Part shown: in pieces, positions 54,991 to 63,235 of the stretch
How the letters are laid out: each line of letters begins with the position of its first letter
Position numbering within the stretch: position 1 is the stretch's first letter
Made by a program: the position numbers and the translations under genes
Notes under the pieces: generated by a model
What the model saw: only the letters and a program-made list of their open reading frames with translations
What the model was told of the DNA's origin: nothing
Databases searched by the model: none
NCBI RefSeq assembly: GCF_030696885.1
Contig: NZ_JAUYRI010000012.1
Span: 1 to 64,000 of the forward strand
Direction: 5' to 3'
DNA length: 64,000 nucleotides
Origin: Thiobacillus sp.
GTDB lineage: Bacteria; Pseudomonadota; Gammaproteobacteria; Burkholderiales; Thiobacillaceae

Positions 54991-56706
54991 ATGCACGCCC
55001 CCGAACATTTCATCCCCGGCAAGGACGCGTCGCTCGAAGCGTCGATCGCCACCCTGCAGTCCAAGCTCGAAGCCATCGGCTTCCACACCGATGAGCGCTC
55101 CTGGCTCAACCCGGTGGAAGGCGTGTGGTCGGTGCACATCCGCGACCGCGACTGCCCGCTCTTGTTCACCAACGGCAAGGGCGCATCGGAGCTGGCCGCG
55201 CGGGCGAGTGCGCTGGGCGAATACTTCGAGCGGCTGTCGACCAATTATTTCTGGACCCACTTCTACCTCGGCGAGACGATCGCCAACCGCGCCTACGTCC
55301 ACCATCCCGACGAGCGCTGGTTCGAACTGGGCGATGACGACGCCTGGCCGGAAGGCCTGCTGACTCCCGAGCTGCAGGATCTGTACAACCCGGATCAAGG
55401 CGTGCGCGCCGACCAGCTGATCGACCTCAACTCCGGCAATGCCGAACGCGGCATCTGCGCGATTCCCTACCAGCGCCTCTCCGATGGCCAGACCGTGTAT
55501 TTCCCGGTCAACCTAATCGGCAACCTCTACGTCAGCAACGGCATGTCGGCCGGCAACACGCTGAAGGAAGCGCGCGCCCAGGCGCTGGCCGAAATCTTCG
55601 AGCGCCACATCAAGTTCCGCATCATCGAAGAAGGCCTGTGCCTGCCCGACGTGCCCGAGGATGTGATCAACCGCTACCCGCACATCGCCGCCGGCATCCG
55701 CGGCCTGCGCGAAGCCGGCTTCGGCATCCTGGTGAAGGACGCCTCGCTCGGCGGCCAGTATCCGGTGATGAACGTCACCCTGCTGCACCCACAGGACCAG
55801 GGCTGCTTCGCCAGCTTCGGCGCGCACCCGCGCTTCGAAGTCGCGCTGGAGCGCGCGCTGACCGAGTTGCTGCAGGGTCGCGCGCTCGATTCGCTGGCCG
55901 GCTTCCCCGCCCCCGGCTTCGACCAGACCGAAATCGCCGACCCGCAGAACCTGGAAATCCACTTCGTCGATTCCAGCGGCGTGATTTCCTGGCAGTTCCT
56001 GCGCGATACGCCCGACTTCGATTTCGTCGACTGGAACTTCGGCACCACCACCGACGAGGATTACCACTGGTCGGTCGATGCGCTGCACGCCGAAGGCCAC
56101 GAACTCTATATCGCCGACTTCACCCACCTCGGCGTCTACGCCTGCCGCATCCTGGTGCCGGGCGTGTCAGAAATTTATCCTTTTGAAGAACTCGAATTCG
56201 AGAACAACAGCGTCGGCAACCTGATCCGCCCGGCGCTCGCGCGCCTGCCCGAACTCTCCGACGACGAATGCGCGGAGCTGCTCGACCTGATCGTCGAGTT
56301 GGAACTGGCCGACGACCGCCTGGTCACGGTGCTGATCGGCCTCGCGCCGGATGCCGATTCGCCGTGGACCGACATCCGCGTCGGCGAGATCAAGCTGCTG
56401 CTCGCGCTCGCGCTCGGCGACGACGACGCGATCCTCGAAGGCTGCACCTGGATCGCCCAATACGGCCAGCGCAGCGACGCGCGCCTCAAGGTCTACCGCT
56501 GCATCGCCGACCTCGCCCAACTCGACGACCCCAGCCCCTTCGAACCCGCACTGGCGCTGATGTACGGCCGCGAGACGCTGGAACAGGCGTTCGCGCTGTT
56601 CAACCAGGACGAACGGTTTTTTGGATTGACCAAACTCGGCAGCGACTTCGAGGGCAGCGCGATCCACCAGCGCCTGCTGGAGGCGTACCGCAAGGTGCGC
56701 GGCTAG
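54991..56706 (+). CDS. ycaO: YcaO (ribosomal protein S12 methylthiotransferase accessory factor)
   Basis: 571 residues, close to the 586 of E. coli YcaO. It is a member of the ATP-dependent YcaO superfamily that phosphorylates amide backbones; E. coli YcaO is reported to help RimO methylthiolate ribosomal protein S12. Motifs seen: FIPGKDASLEASIATLQSKL at the start, the ATP-site segments FTNGKGASELAARASALGEY and GNLYVSNGMSAGNTLKEARA, and VPGVSEIYPFEEL late. The full-length layout with the extra C-terminal region argues for housekeeping YcaO rather than a bacteriocin cyclodehydratase. Start at 54991 is ten bases after CTGAGG; 54958 is an alternative. Downstream of senB by 74 bases. Confidence 0.93.
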   Translation: MHAPEHFIPGKDASLEASIATLQSKLEAIGFHTDERSWLNPVEGVWSVHIRDRDCPLLFTNGKGASELAARASALGEYFERLSTNYFWTHFYLGETIANRAYVHHPDERWFELGDDDAWPEGLLTPELQDLYNPDQGVRADQLIDLNSGNAERGICAIPYQRLSDGQTVYFPVNLIGNLYVSNGMSAGNTLKEARAQALAEIFERHIKFRIIEEGLCLPDVPEDVINRYPHIAAGIRGLREAGFGILVKDASLGGQYPVMNVTLLHPQDQGCFASFGAHPRFEVALERALTELLQGRALDSLAGFPAPGFDQTEIADPQNLEIHFVDSSGVISWQFLRDTPDFDFVDWNFGTTTDEDYHWSVDALHAEGHELYIADFTHLGVYACRILVPGVSEIYPFEELEFENNSVGNLIRPALARLPELSDDECAELLDLIVELELADDRLVTVLIGLAPDADSPWTDIRVGEIKLLLALALGDDDAILEGCTWIAQYGQRSDARLKVYRCIADLAQLDDPSPFEPALALMYGRETLEQAFALFNQDERFFGLTKLGSDFEGSAIHQRLLEAYRKVRG

Positions 56707-56730
56707 CCTCTCGACTCTTTACGACCATCG

Positions 56731-57579
56731 ATGAAAATCCCCAAACGACTTGAACCCCTGCTCGAAGACGGCCTGATCGACGGCGTCGTGCGCCAGTTGA
56801 TGAGCGGCAAGGAAGCCATGGTCTTCGTCGTCCGCTGCGGCGACGACATCCGCTGCGCCAAGGTCTACAAGGAGGCCAACAAGCGCAGCTTTCGCCAGGC
56901 CGTCGACTACACCGAAAATCGCAAGACCAAGAACAGCCGCCAGGCGCGCGCCATGGCCAAGGGCAGCAAATACGGGCGCGAAATGCAGGAAGCCGCCTGG
57001 CAAAGCGCCGAGGTCGATGCGCTGTATCGGCTCGCTGCCGCCGGCGTGCGCGTGCCCACGCCGTACAATTTCCACGAAGGCGTGCTGCTGATGGAACTGG
57101 TGGCCGACGCCGACGGCAATGCCGCGCCCCGGCTCAACGACGTGTCGTTCACCGAAGACGAAGCCCTCGCCCACCACCGCACCCTGATCGGCGAAGTCGT
57201 GCGCATGCTGTGCGCCGGCGTCATCCACGGCGACCTGTCCGAGTTCAACATCCTCGTCAGTGCAGACGGCCCGGTGATCATCGATCTGCCGCAAGCGGTC
57301 GACGCAGCCGGCAACAACCACGCCCAGGCGATGCTGACGCGCGACGTGAATAATCTGAGAACGTATTTTGGCCAACACGCGCCGGCGCTGTTGGAAACGC
57401 AGTACGCCGAGGAAATCTGGTCACTGTACGAACACGGCAAGCTGAATCCAGAAGTCGAACTCACGGGCCGGTTCGAATGTGACAAGCCGCCGGTCGATCT
57501 GGAGGGGGTGATGCGGGAGATTGATGACGCGCGGGAGGAAGAGGCGGCGCGGCTGTTGCGTTTGCAGGAATTGGCGTGA
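56731..57579 (+). CDS. RIO1-like atypical protein kinase
   Basis: 282 residues. RIO-family kinases in bacteria (PA4780 type) have an N-terminal nucleotide-binding part GKEAMVFVVRCGDDIRCAKV (30-49, with the ATP-binding Lys), the catalytic loop VIHGDLSEFNILV (about 168-180), and the metal-binding motif IIDLPQAVD, where DLPQ replaces the usual DFPQ. The substrate is unknown; the eukaryotic and archaeal relatives act in ribosome maturation. A 24-base gap after ycaO suggests cotranscription, and the pairing of a ribosome-modification factor with a RIO kinase is suggestive. Confidence 0.9.
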   Translation: MKIPKRLEPLLEDGLIDGVVRQLMSGKEAMVFVVRCGDDIRCAKVYKEANKRSFRQAVDYTENRKTKNSRQARAMAKGSKYGREMQEAAWQSAEVDALYRLAAAGVRVPTPYNFHEGVLLMELVADADGNAAPRLNDVSFTEDEALAHHRTLIGEVVRMLCAGVIHGDLSEFNILVSADGPVIIDLPQAVDAAGNNHAQAMLTRDVNNLRTYFGQHAPALLETQYAEEIWSLYEHGKLNPEVELTGRFECDKPPVDLEGVMREIDDAREEEAARLLRLQELA

Positions 57580-57597
57580 ATCGCTGCTAGAAAAATG

Positions 57598-57618
57598 CGC
57601 GATATCGCGTCTATTTTT
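57598..57618. terminator. Possible terminator palindrome after the RIO kinase
   Basis: CGCGATATCGCG (57598-57609) is a 12-bp perfect palindrome without a loop, preceded by five A and followed by TCTATTTTT. As a transcript stem with a 4-base loop it would have only four pairs, so it is weak; it may instead be a protein-binding site. Confidence 0.35.
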
Positions 57619-57657
57619 ATACATCCACTCTAGGCGATTTTTGGTTGGTAAGGATGA

Positions 57658-58029
57658 CTACCAATTGCACCCGTTCTTGATGACTTCCTCGTAGCGATAA
57701 CCAACAATAATCCCCGCTGAATTGACCTCCCAGTGAACCTTGCAACGACCAAATACAATTGGAATAGGGTAGACAGTATTGTCATTGGCAAGCGAATAGC
57801 GCGTCTTCATCACATCCTCACGAGAAGGCGTGTTTTTTGGATCACCATCATGGCTACGGTCAACTGCATCGAGCATACGTTCGAAATGCGACCCAACCCA
57901 GCCAGATGCAAATTCATGCGGTGAACTCACCGTTCGGCATCCAGACAACAGTACCACCAGCAACATGGCGGCACCTAGGCCCGTTGACCTGCCGAGAGCG
58001 ACCGTAGAGGACAGGCCACGGTTTGCCAT
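57658..58029 (-). CDS. Hypothetical lipoprotein (123 aa)
   Basis: 123 residues. A short signal sequence ends in the lipobox LLSGC (MLLVVLLSGCRTV), so it is probably acylated and membrane-bound in the periplasm. The mature part is mixed and not recognised (SGWVGSHFERMLDAVDRSHD, HWEVNSAGIIVGYRYEEV). The start codon ATG at 58029 sits beside a repeat copy (58009-58024), which supplies codons 3-7. The gene is AT-richer than its neighbours. A longer start at 58110 cannot be excluded but would place the signal sequence internally. Confidence 0.6.
   Translation of the reverse strand: MANRGLSSTVALGRSTGLGAAMLLVVLLSGCRTVSSPHEFASGWVGSHFERMLDAVDRSHDGDPKNTPSREDVMKTRYSLANDNTVYPIPIVFGRCKVHWEVNSAGIIVGYRYEEVIKNGCNW
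58009..58024. repeat. 16-bp direct repeat GGACAGGCCACGGTTT, copy 1
   Basis: Identical to 58069-58084, 60 bases apart. This copy lies in the 5' coding region of the lipoprotein gene, just after its start codon on the other strand. Sequences reading AAACCGTGGCCTGTCC look to me like repeats that accompany mobile elements in betaproteobacteria; that is memory, not a search. Confidence 0.6.
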
Positions 58030-58068
58030 GTCTCTTAAAAGACTGAAGAACAAAAAATGAAGAACAAG

Positions 58069-58084
58069 GGACAGGCCACGGTTT
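58069..58084. repeat. 16-bp direct repeat GGACAGGCCACGGTTT, copy 2
   Basis: Exact copy of 58009-58024. It lies seven bases before the stop of the MazF-like toxin gene on the opposite strand, so the two copies bracket the start of the lipoprotein gene and separate it from the toxin-antitoxin pair. Confidence 0.6.
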
Positions 58085-58090
58085 CTCCCC

Positions 58091-58423
58091 TCACCCCTGA
58101 ATGATGCCAATCAATGCGTTGCGCACTTCATCCAACCGGACTTGCGAGATCAGGCCTGCCGCCGCCGCAAATAGGGAAGTATTCGCCGTGAACAGTTTGC
58201 CTGGACGTGCATAGCTTGCCCGCTGCAAGCCGCCCGACGTGAAATCCTCGGACGCAAGCAGAATGGCGCGCGGGTCGGCGTAGGGGTTGCTGGTGATCTG
58301 GCAGGCGATCCAGTCGTCGCGTCCGGCATCGGCCAGGAGCAGGGCGGGCCGCAGCTTGCTGCGTGTGAGATCGGAAAACGGGAACGGCAGAAGAACTACT
58401 TGGCCGGCTGCAAATGCGCCCAT
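58091..58423 (-). CDS. PemK/MazF-family toxin
   Basis: 110 residues. The MazF/PemK fold signatures are VVLLPFPFSDLTRSKLRPAL near the N-terminus, then ADAGRDDWIACQITSNPYAD, and a C-terminal part ending in ISQVRLDEVRNALI. Such toxins are ribonucleases that cut mRNA when free of antitoxin. It overlaps the antitoxin gene by 28 bases, downstream of it, as in typical antitoxin-first operons. The cutting specificity cannot be read from sequence. Confidence 0.85.
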   Translation of the reverse strand: MGAFAAGQVVLLPFPFSDLTRSKLRPALLLADAGRDDWIACQITSNPYADPRAILLASEDFTSGGLQRASYARPGKLFTANTSLFAAAAGLISQVRLDEVRNALIGIIQG

Positions 58424-58605
58424 GCTTCCTCTTCCTCGGGTTTCAGCCAGTCTTCTGCAAGCGCGGCTTCTGCCAGTTGCAGCGCTTCATCAACTGACGG
58501 CTTCAGGAGCGTGAGCAACGCACGCCCAGCGGGAATCGTCTGCACGGGCTCCAGCGGATGGATGTGTCCCGATGCGTCAATTTCAACTTCGATGGTCTGC
58601 AGCAT
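58396..58605 (-). CDS. Antitoxin of the MazF-type pair
   Basis: 69 residues. An N-terminal beta-rich part (LQTIEVEIDASGHIHPLEPV) and an acidic C-terminal helix (EALQLAEAALAEDWLKPEEE) fit a small toxin-neutralising protein of the DUF104/AbrB-like or VapB type; I cannot assign a subfamily. It is encoded just upstream of the toxin with a 28-base overlap, and GGAGGCC lies at its start. Usually such antitoxins repress their own operon, but no operator can be pointed to. Confidence 0.72.
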   Translation of the reverse strand: MLQTIEVEIDASGHIHPLEPVQTIPAGRALLTLLKPSVDEALQLAEAALAEDWLKPEEEEAWAHLQPAK

Positions 58606-58689
58606 GGCGGCCTCCTTCGGGCAATGCGCCTATTCTATGCCTGCGGGTCATCCTGGTCGATGCACGAGGCCAAAGCAGCTTCGAATCGG

Positions 58690-59454
58690 TCAGACACCCC
58701 GCTGCCGCACCGTTTCATACAAACACAGCGCCGCCGACACTGAGACGTTGAGGCTTTCCACCGTGCCGCCGATGGGGATGCGCGCGACCTGGTCGCAGCT
58801 CTGCTTGACCAGGCGGCGGATGCCCGCGCCTTCGGCGCCGAGCACCCAGGCGATGCCGGTCTTGGCGTCGATGCCGGACAGGGGTTGCTCGCCGTCCATG
58901 TCGGCGGCGATGACCCAGATGTTGTGTTCCTTCAGGTCCTCGATGGTGCGCGCGAGGTTGGTGACCATGATGTAGGGCACGGTTTCCGCGGCGCCCGAGG
59001 CGACTTTTTCCACGGTGGCGTTGATGCCGACGGCGTTGTCCTTCGGCGCGATGACGGCGTGGACGCCGAAGGCGTCGGCCGAACGCATGATGGCGCCGAG
59101 GTTGTGCGGGTCGGTGACGCCGTCGAGGATGACCAGGAGCGGCGGGCCCTGAATGTTTTCCAGCACTTCGTCGAGCGAATGGGTCAGGGCGACCGGCTTG
59201 ACGCGGGCGACGACGCCCTGGTGCTTGGCGGCCTTGCCGACCAATCGCGTCAAACGATCGGCCTCGACCTGCGCGAGCTTGACGCCGTTGTCCTTCGCCT
59301 GATGCACCAGGTCGCGCGCACGCGCGTCGCGCCGGGTCAGGTCGAGGTAGATTTCGAAAATGCCCGCGGGGTCCTGGCGCAGACGGGCGAGGACGGGGTG
59401 AAAGCCGTAGATCAGTTTTTCCGCGGGGTGCCGGTCGGCGGACTTCTCGCTCAT
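58690..59454 (-). CDS. rlmB: 23S rRNA (guanosine-2251-2'-O)-methyltransferase
   Basis: 254 residues. It methylates G2251 in the ribosomal P-loop of 23S rRNA. After an N-terminal L30-like domain (EKLIYGFHPVLARLRQDPAG), the SPOUT motifs appear: VILDGVTDPHNLGAIMRSA, WVLGAEGAGIRRLVK and IPIGGTVESLNVSVSAALCL. It overlaps the end of rnr by 4 bases, a common pair. Confidence 0.95.
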   Translation of the reverse strand: MSEKSADRHPAEKLIYGFHPVLARLRQDPAGIFEIYLDLTRRDARARDLVHQAKDNGVKLAQVEADRLTRLVGKAAKHQGVVARVKPVALTHSLDEVLENIQGPPLLVILDGVTDPHNLGAIMRSADAFGVHAVIAPKDNAVGINATVEKVASGAAETVPYIMVTNLARTIEDLKEHNIWVIAADMDGEQPLSGIDAKTGIAWVLGAEGAGIRRLVKQSCDQVARIPIGGTVESLNVSVSAALCLYETVRQRGV

Positions 59455-61736
59455 TTCTTCTTGCCGCCCGATCTCGACTTGGCGGATTTCTTTTCGGGCT
59501 CACGCTTCTCGAATGCGCGCTGCATGTCGAGCGCGGAGCCTTCCTGCTCGACCAGGCTGAAGTCGATCTTGCTGGTTTCGATGTCGGCGCGCATCACCTT
59601 GATGCGCACACGGTCGCCCAGACGATACCGCTTGCCGGTGCGCTCGCCGAGCATCATGTGCTTGGCCTGGTCGTAGTGGAAGTAATCCTGGCCAAGTTCG
59701 GACACGTGGACCAGGCCTTCGATGAAGATGTCGTCGATCGCGACGAACATGCCGAAGCTGGTGACCGCGCTGACCGTGCCGTTGTATTCGTCGCCAATGC
59801 GGTCCTGCATGAAGTAGGTTTTCAGCCAGGCGTCGACGTCGCGGGTGGCGTCGTCGGCGCGGCGCTCGGTCAGTGAGCAGTGGACGCCGACTTCGGCCAA
59901 GCCCTTGGCGGGCAGCTTCTCGCCGTTCAACACGGCCTTGATGCCGCGGTGCACCAGCAGGTCCGGGTAGCGGCGGATCGGGGAGGTGAAGTGGGTGTAG
60001 GCCTCGTAGGCGAGACCGAAGTGGCCCTTGTTGTCGGGGCTGTAGACCGCTTGCCTGAGCGAGCGCAGCATCACCGTCTGCAACAGGCCGTGGTCGGGGC
60101 GGTCCTTGATCTTCTCCAGCAGCGCGGCGTAATCCTTGGCGTGTGGCTTCTCGCCGCCGCCGAGATCGAGGCCGAATTCGGCGAGAAAACCACGCAGCGC
60201 GGCGAGCTTCTCCGGCGTCGGGCCTTCGTGGACGCGGAACAGCGCGGGCTGCTCGTTTGCGTGCAGGTAATCCGAGGCGCAGACGTTGGCCGCCAGCATG
60301 CATTCCTCGATGATGCGGTGCGCATCGTTGCGGATCACCGGCACGATGGCCTTGATCTTGCCCTGGTCGTCGAAAATGATCTGCGTTTCGGTCGAGCCGA
60401 AGTCGATCGCGCCGCGCTTGGCGCGGGCCTTCAACAGCACACGGAACAGCTTGTCGAGCGCTTGCAGATGCGGCATCAGTGCGGCCTGCTTGGCGTCGGG
60501 CTGGGCGGCGCCGGAGAGCCAGTCCCACACCTGGTTGTAGGTCAGGCGCGCGTGCGAGAAGATCACTGCCGGGTAGAAGCGGTATTCCTTGATGCTGCCG
60601 GTGCTGGAAATCTGCATGTCGCACACCATCGACAGGCGATCGACTTCGGGATTGAGCGAGCACAGGCCGTTGGACAGCGCCTCGGGCAGCATCGGGATCA
60701 CGCGGCGCGGGAAATAGACCGAGTTGCCGCGGTTGTAGCCTTCGGTGTCGAGCGCGTCGCGCGGCCGCACGTAATGGCTGACGTCGGCGATTGCGACGAT
60801 CAGCCGGAAGCCGCTGCGCCCCTGCGGTTCGCAGTACACCGCGTCGTCGAAGTCGCGCGCGGTTTCGCCGTCGATGGTGACGAGCGGCAGGTGGCGGATG
60901 TCCTCGCGCCCGGCCATGTCCTTTTTCTGCACGGTGGCCGGCAGCTTGGCCGCCTGCGCCTCGACCTCGGGCGGAAACACATGCGGCAGATCGTGCTTGC
61001 GCAACGCAATTTCGATTTCCATGCCGGGGCCGGTGTAGCTGCCGAGCACCTCAGCCACGCGGCCGACTGCTTCGTTGTGCGCGCCCGGTTGGGTGACGAT
61101 TTCCACCGTCACCACCTGGCCGGACTTCGCCGTGCCTGCGTTCTCGGTCGGGACGAGAATGTCCTGGTTGATGCGGCGGTTTTCCGGGATCAGGAAGCCG
61201 ACGCCGCCCTCGAGGTAGTAGCGGCCGACGATGTGCGTGTTGACGTGCTCCAGCACCTCGACGATCTTGGCTTCGCGGCGGCCGCGCCGGTCGAGGCCCG
61301 CCACCCGCACCAGCACCTTGTCGCCGTGCAGCACGCGGTGCATTTCCTTGGGCGACATGTAGAGATCGTCGCCACCCTCTTCCGGCACCACGAAGCCGAA
61401 GCCGTCCGGGTGGCCTTCGACGCGGCCCTTGATCAGGTCGAGCTTGTCCGGCAGGCACAACTGGCGCTTGCGGTTGATCATCAGCTGGCCGTCGCGCTGC
61501 ATCGCGCCGAGGCGTCGCTGGAACAGCTCGAACTCGTCCTCGGTGATCTGCAGCTGTTCGGCAAAGGCTTCGGCGTCGACCGGACAGCCGGCTTCAGTCA
61601 GCAATTGGAGAATGTATTCGCGGCTGGGCAGCGGCGATTCGTAGCGTTCGATTTCACGCTCGTAAAACGGATCGGCCAGGCGGATCGCCGGAATTTTGTG
61701 CTTGCTTACGCGACTGCGTGATTTGTTCGTTGACAA
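59451..61736 (-). CDS. rnr: Ribonuclease R
   Basis: 761 residues. A 3'-5' exoribonuclease that degrades structured RNA. Order: N-terminal winged-helix region, cold-shock domains (GRVEGHPDGFGFVVPEEGGD), an RNB catalytic domain with the Asp cluster (TIDGETARDFDDAVYCEP), an S1 domain (GDEYNGTVSAVTSFGMFVAI) and a Lys-rich tail (KKSAKSRSGGKKK). The only good N-terminus begins at 61736 with TTG, a rare start codon. That start lies in the -35 box of the divergent tRNA-Leu promoter. Confidence 0.95.
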   Translation of the reverse strand: MSTNKSRSRVSKHKIPAIRLADPFYEREIERYESPLPSREYILQLLTEAGCPVDAEAFAEQLQITEDEFELFQRRLGAMQRDGQLMINRKRQLCLPDKLDLIKGRVEGHPDGFGFVVPEEGGDDLYMSPKEMHRVLHGDKVLVRVAGLDRRGRREAKIVEVLEHVNTHIVGRYYLEGGVGFLIPENRRINQDILVPTENAGTAKSGQVVTVEIVTQPGAHNEAVGRVAEVLGSYTGPGMEIEIALRKHDLPHVFPPEVEAQAAKLPATVQKKDMAGREDIRHLPLVTIDGETARDFDDAVYCEPQGRSGFRLIVAIADVSHYVRPRDALDTEGYNRGNSVYFPRRVIPMLPEALSNGLCSLNPEVDRLSMVCDMQISSTGSIKEYRFYPAVIFSHARLTYNQVWDWLSGAAQPDAKQAALMPHLQALDKLFRVLLKARAKRGAIDFGSTETQIIFDDQGKIKAIVPVIRNDAHRIIEECMLAANVCASDYLHANEQPALFRVHEGPTPEKLAALRGFLAEFGLDLGGGEKPHAKDYAALLEKIKDRPDHGLLQTVMLRSLRQAVYSPDNKGHFGLAYEAYTHFTSPIRRYPDLLVHRGIKAVLNGEKLPAKGLAEVGVHCSLTERRADDATRDVDAWLKTYFMQDRIGDEYNGTVSAVTSFGMFVAIDDIFIEGLVHVSELGQDYFHYDQAKHMMLGERTGKRYRLGDRVRIKVMRADIETSKIDFSLVEQEGSALDMQRAFEKREPEKKSAKSRSGGKKK

Positions 61737-61758
61737 TTTATTCTCTGCTCTCTAGAAT
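61730..61758 (+). promoter_or_regulatory. Near-consensus sigma-70 promoter for tRNA-Leu
   Basis: TTGACA (61730-61735), a 17-base spacer and TAGAAT (61753-61758), then a GC-rich discriminator GCGCGCC and the tRNA at 61771. A perfect -35 and ideal spacing mark a strong stable-RNA promoter; the GC-rich discriminator fits stringent control. The -35 box overlaps the rnr TTG start codon on the other strand. Confidence 0.85.
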
Positions 61759-61770
61759 GCGCGCCTTATT

Positions 61771-61855
61771 GCCCGGATGGCGGAATTGGTAGACGCGCAC
61801 GGTTCAGGTCCGTGTGCCGCAAGGTGTGGAGGTTCGAGTCCTCTTCCGGGCACCA
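61771..61855 (+). tRNA. tRNA-Leu (CAG)
   Basis: 85 bases with encoded CCA. Acceptor stem GCCCGGA (61771-61777) pairs with TCCGGGC (61845-61851), discriminator A, then CCA. The anticodon stem CACGG/CCGTG closes a 7-base loop TTCAGGT with anticodon CAG at 61805-61807, reading CUG. A variable arm (GCCGCAAGGTGTG region) and GGTTCGAGTCC T-loop are typical of a type II leucine tRNA. Confidence 0.97.
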
Positions 61856-61862
61856 AATGTTG

Positions 61863-61899
61863 CAAGCAAAAAGCCGACCTCGTGTCGGCTTTTTGCTTG
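61863..61899. terminator. Bidirectional rho-independent terminator
   Basis: Arms CAAGCAAAAAGCCGAC and GTCGGCTTTTTGCTTG (16 bp, perfect) with a 5-base loop. The A5/T5 tracts within the stem give a T-run for both directions. It ends tRNA-Leu on the forward strand and purA on the reverse strand. Confidence 0.92.
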
Positions 61900-61919
61900 G
61901 GTAAGGCTTATTGTAGACA

Positions 61920-63230
<1,311 letters not shown>

Positions 63231-63235
63231 CTAAC

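Noticed and set aside
54991-56706. YcaO as an azoline-forming cyclodehydratase of a RiPP cluster
   Set aside because: The full-length E. coli YcaO-type architecture, and the absence of a precursor peptide, dehydrogenase or exporter nearby, point to the housekeeping role.
59880-61721. A 613-codon forward frame across rnr
   Set aside because: Shadow of rnr; the composition is His/Gln/Val-rich without protein-like motifs.
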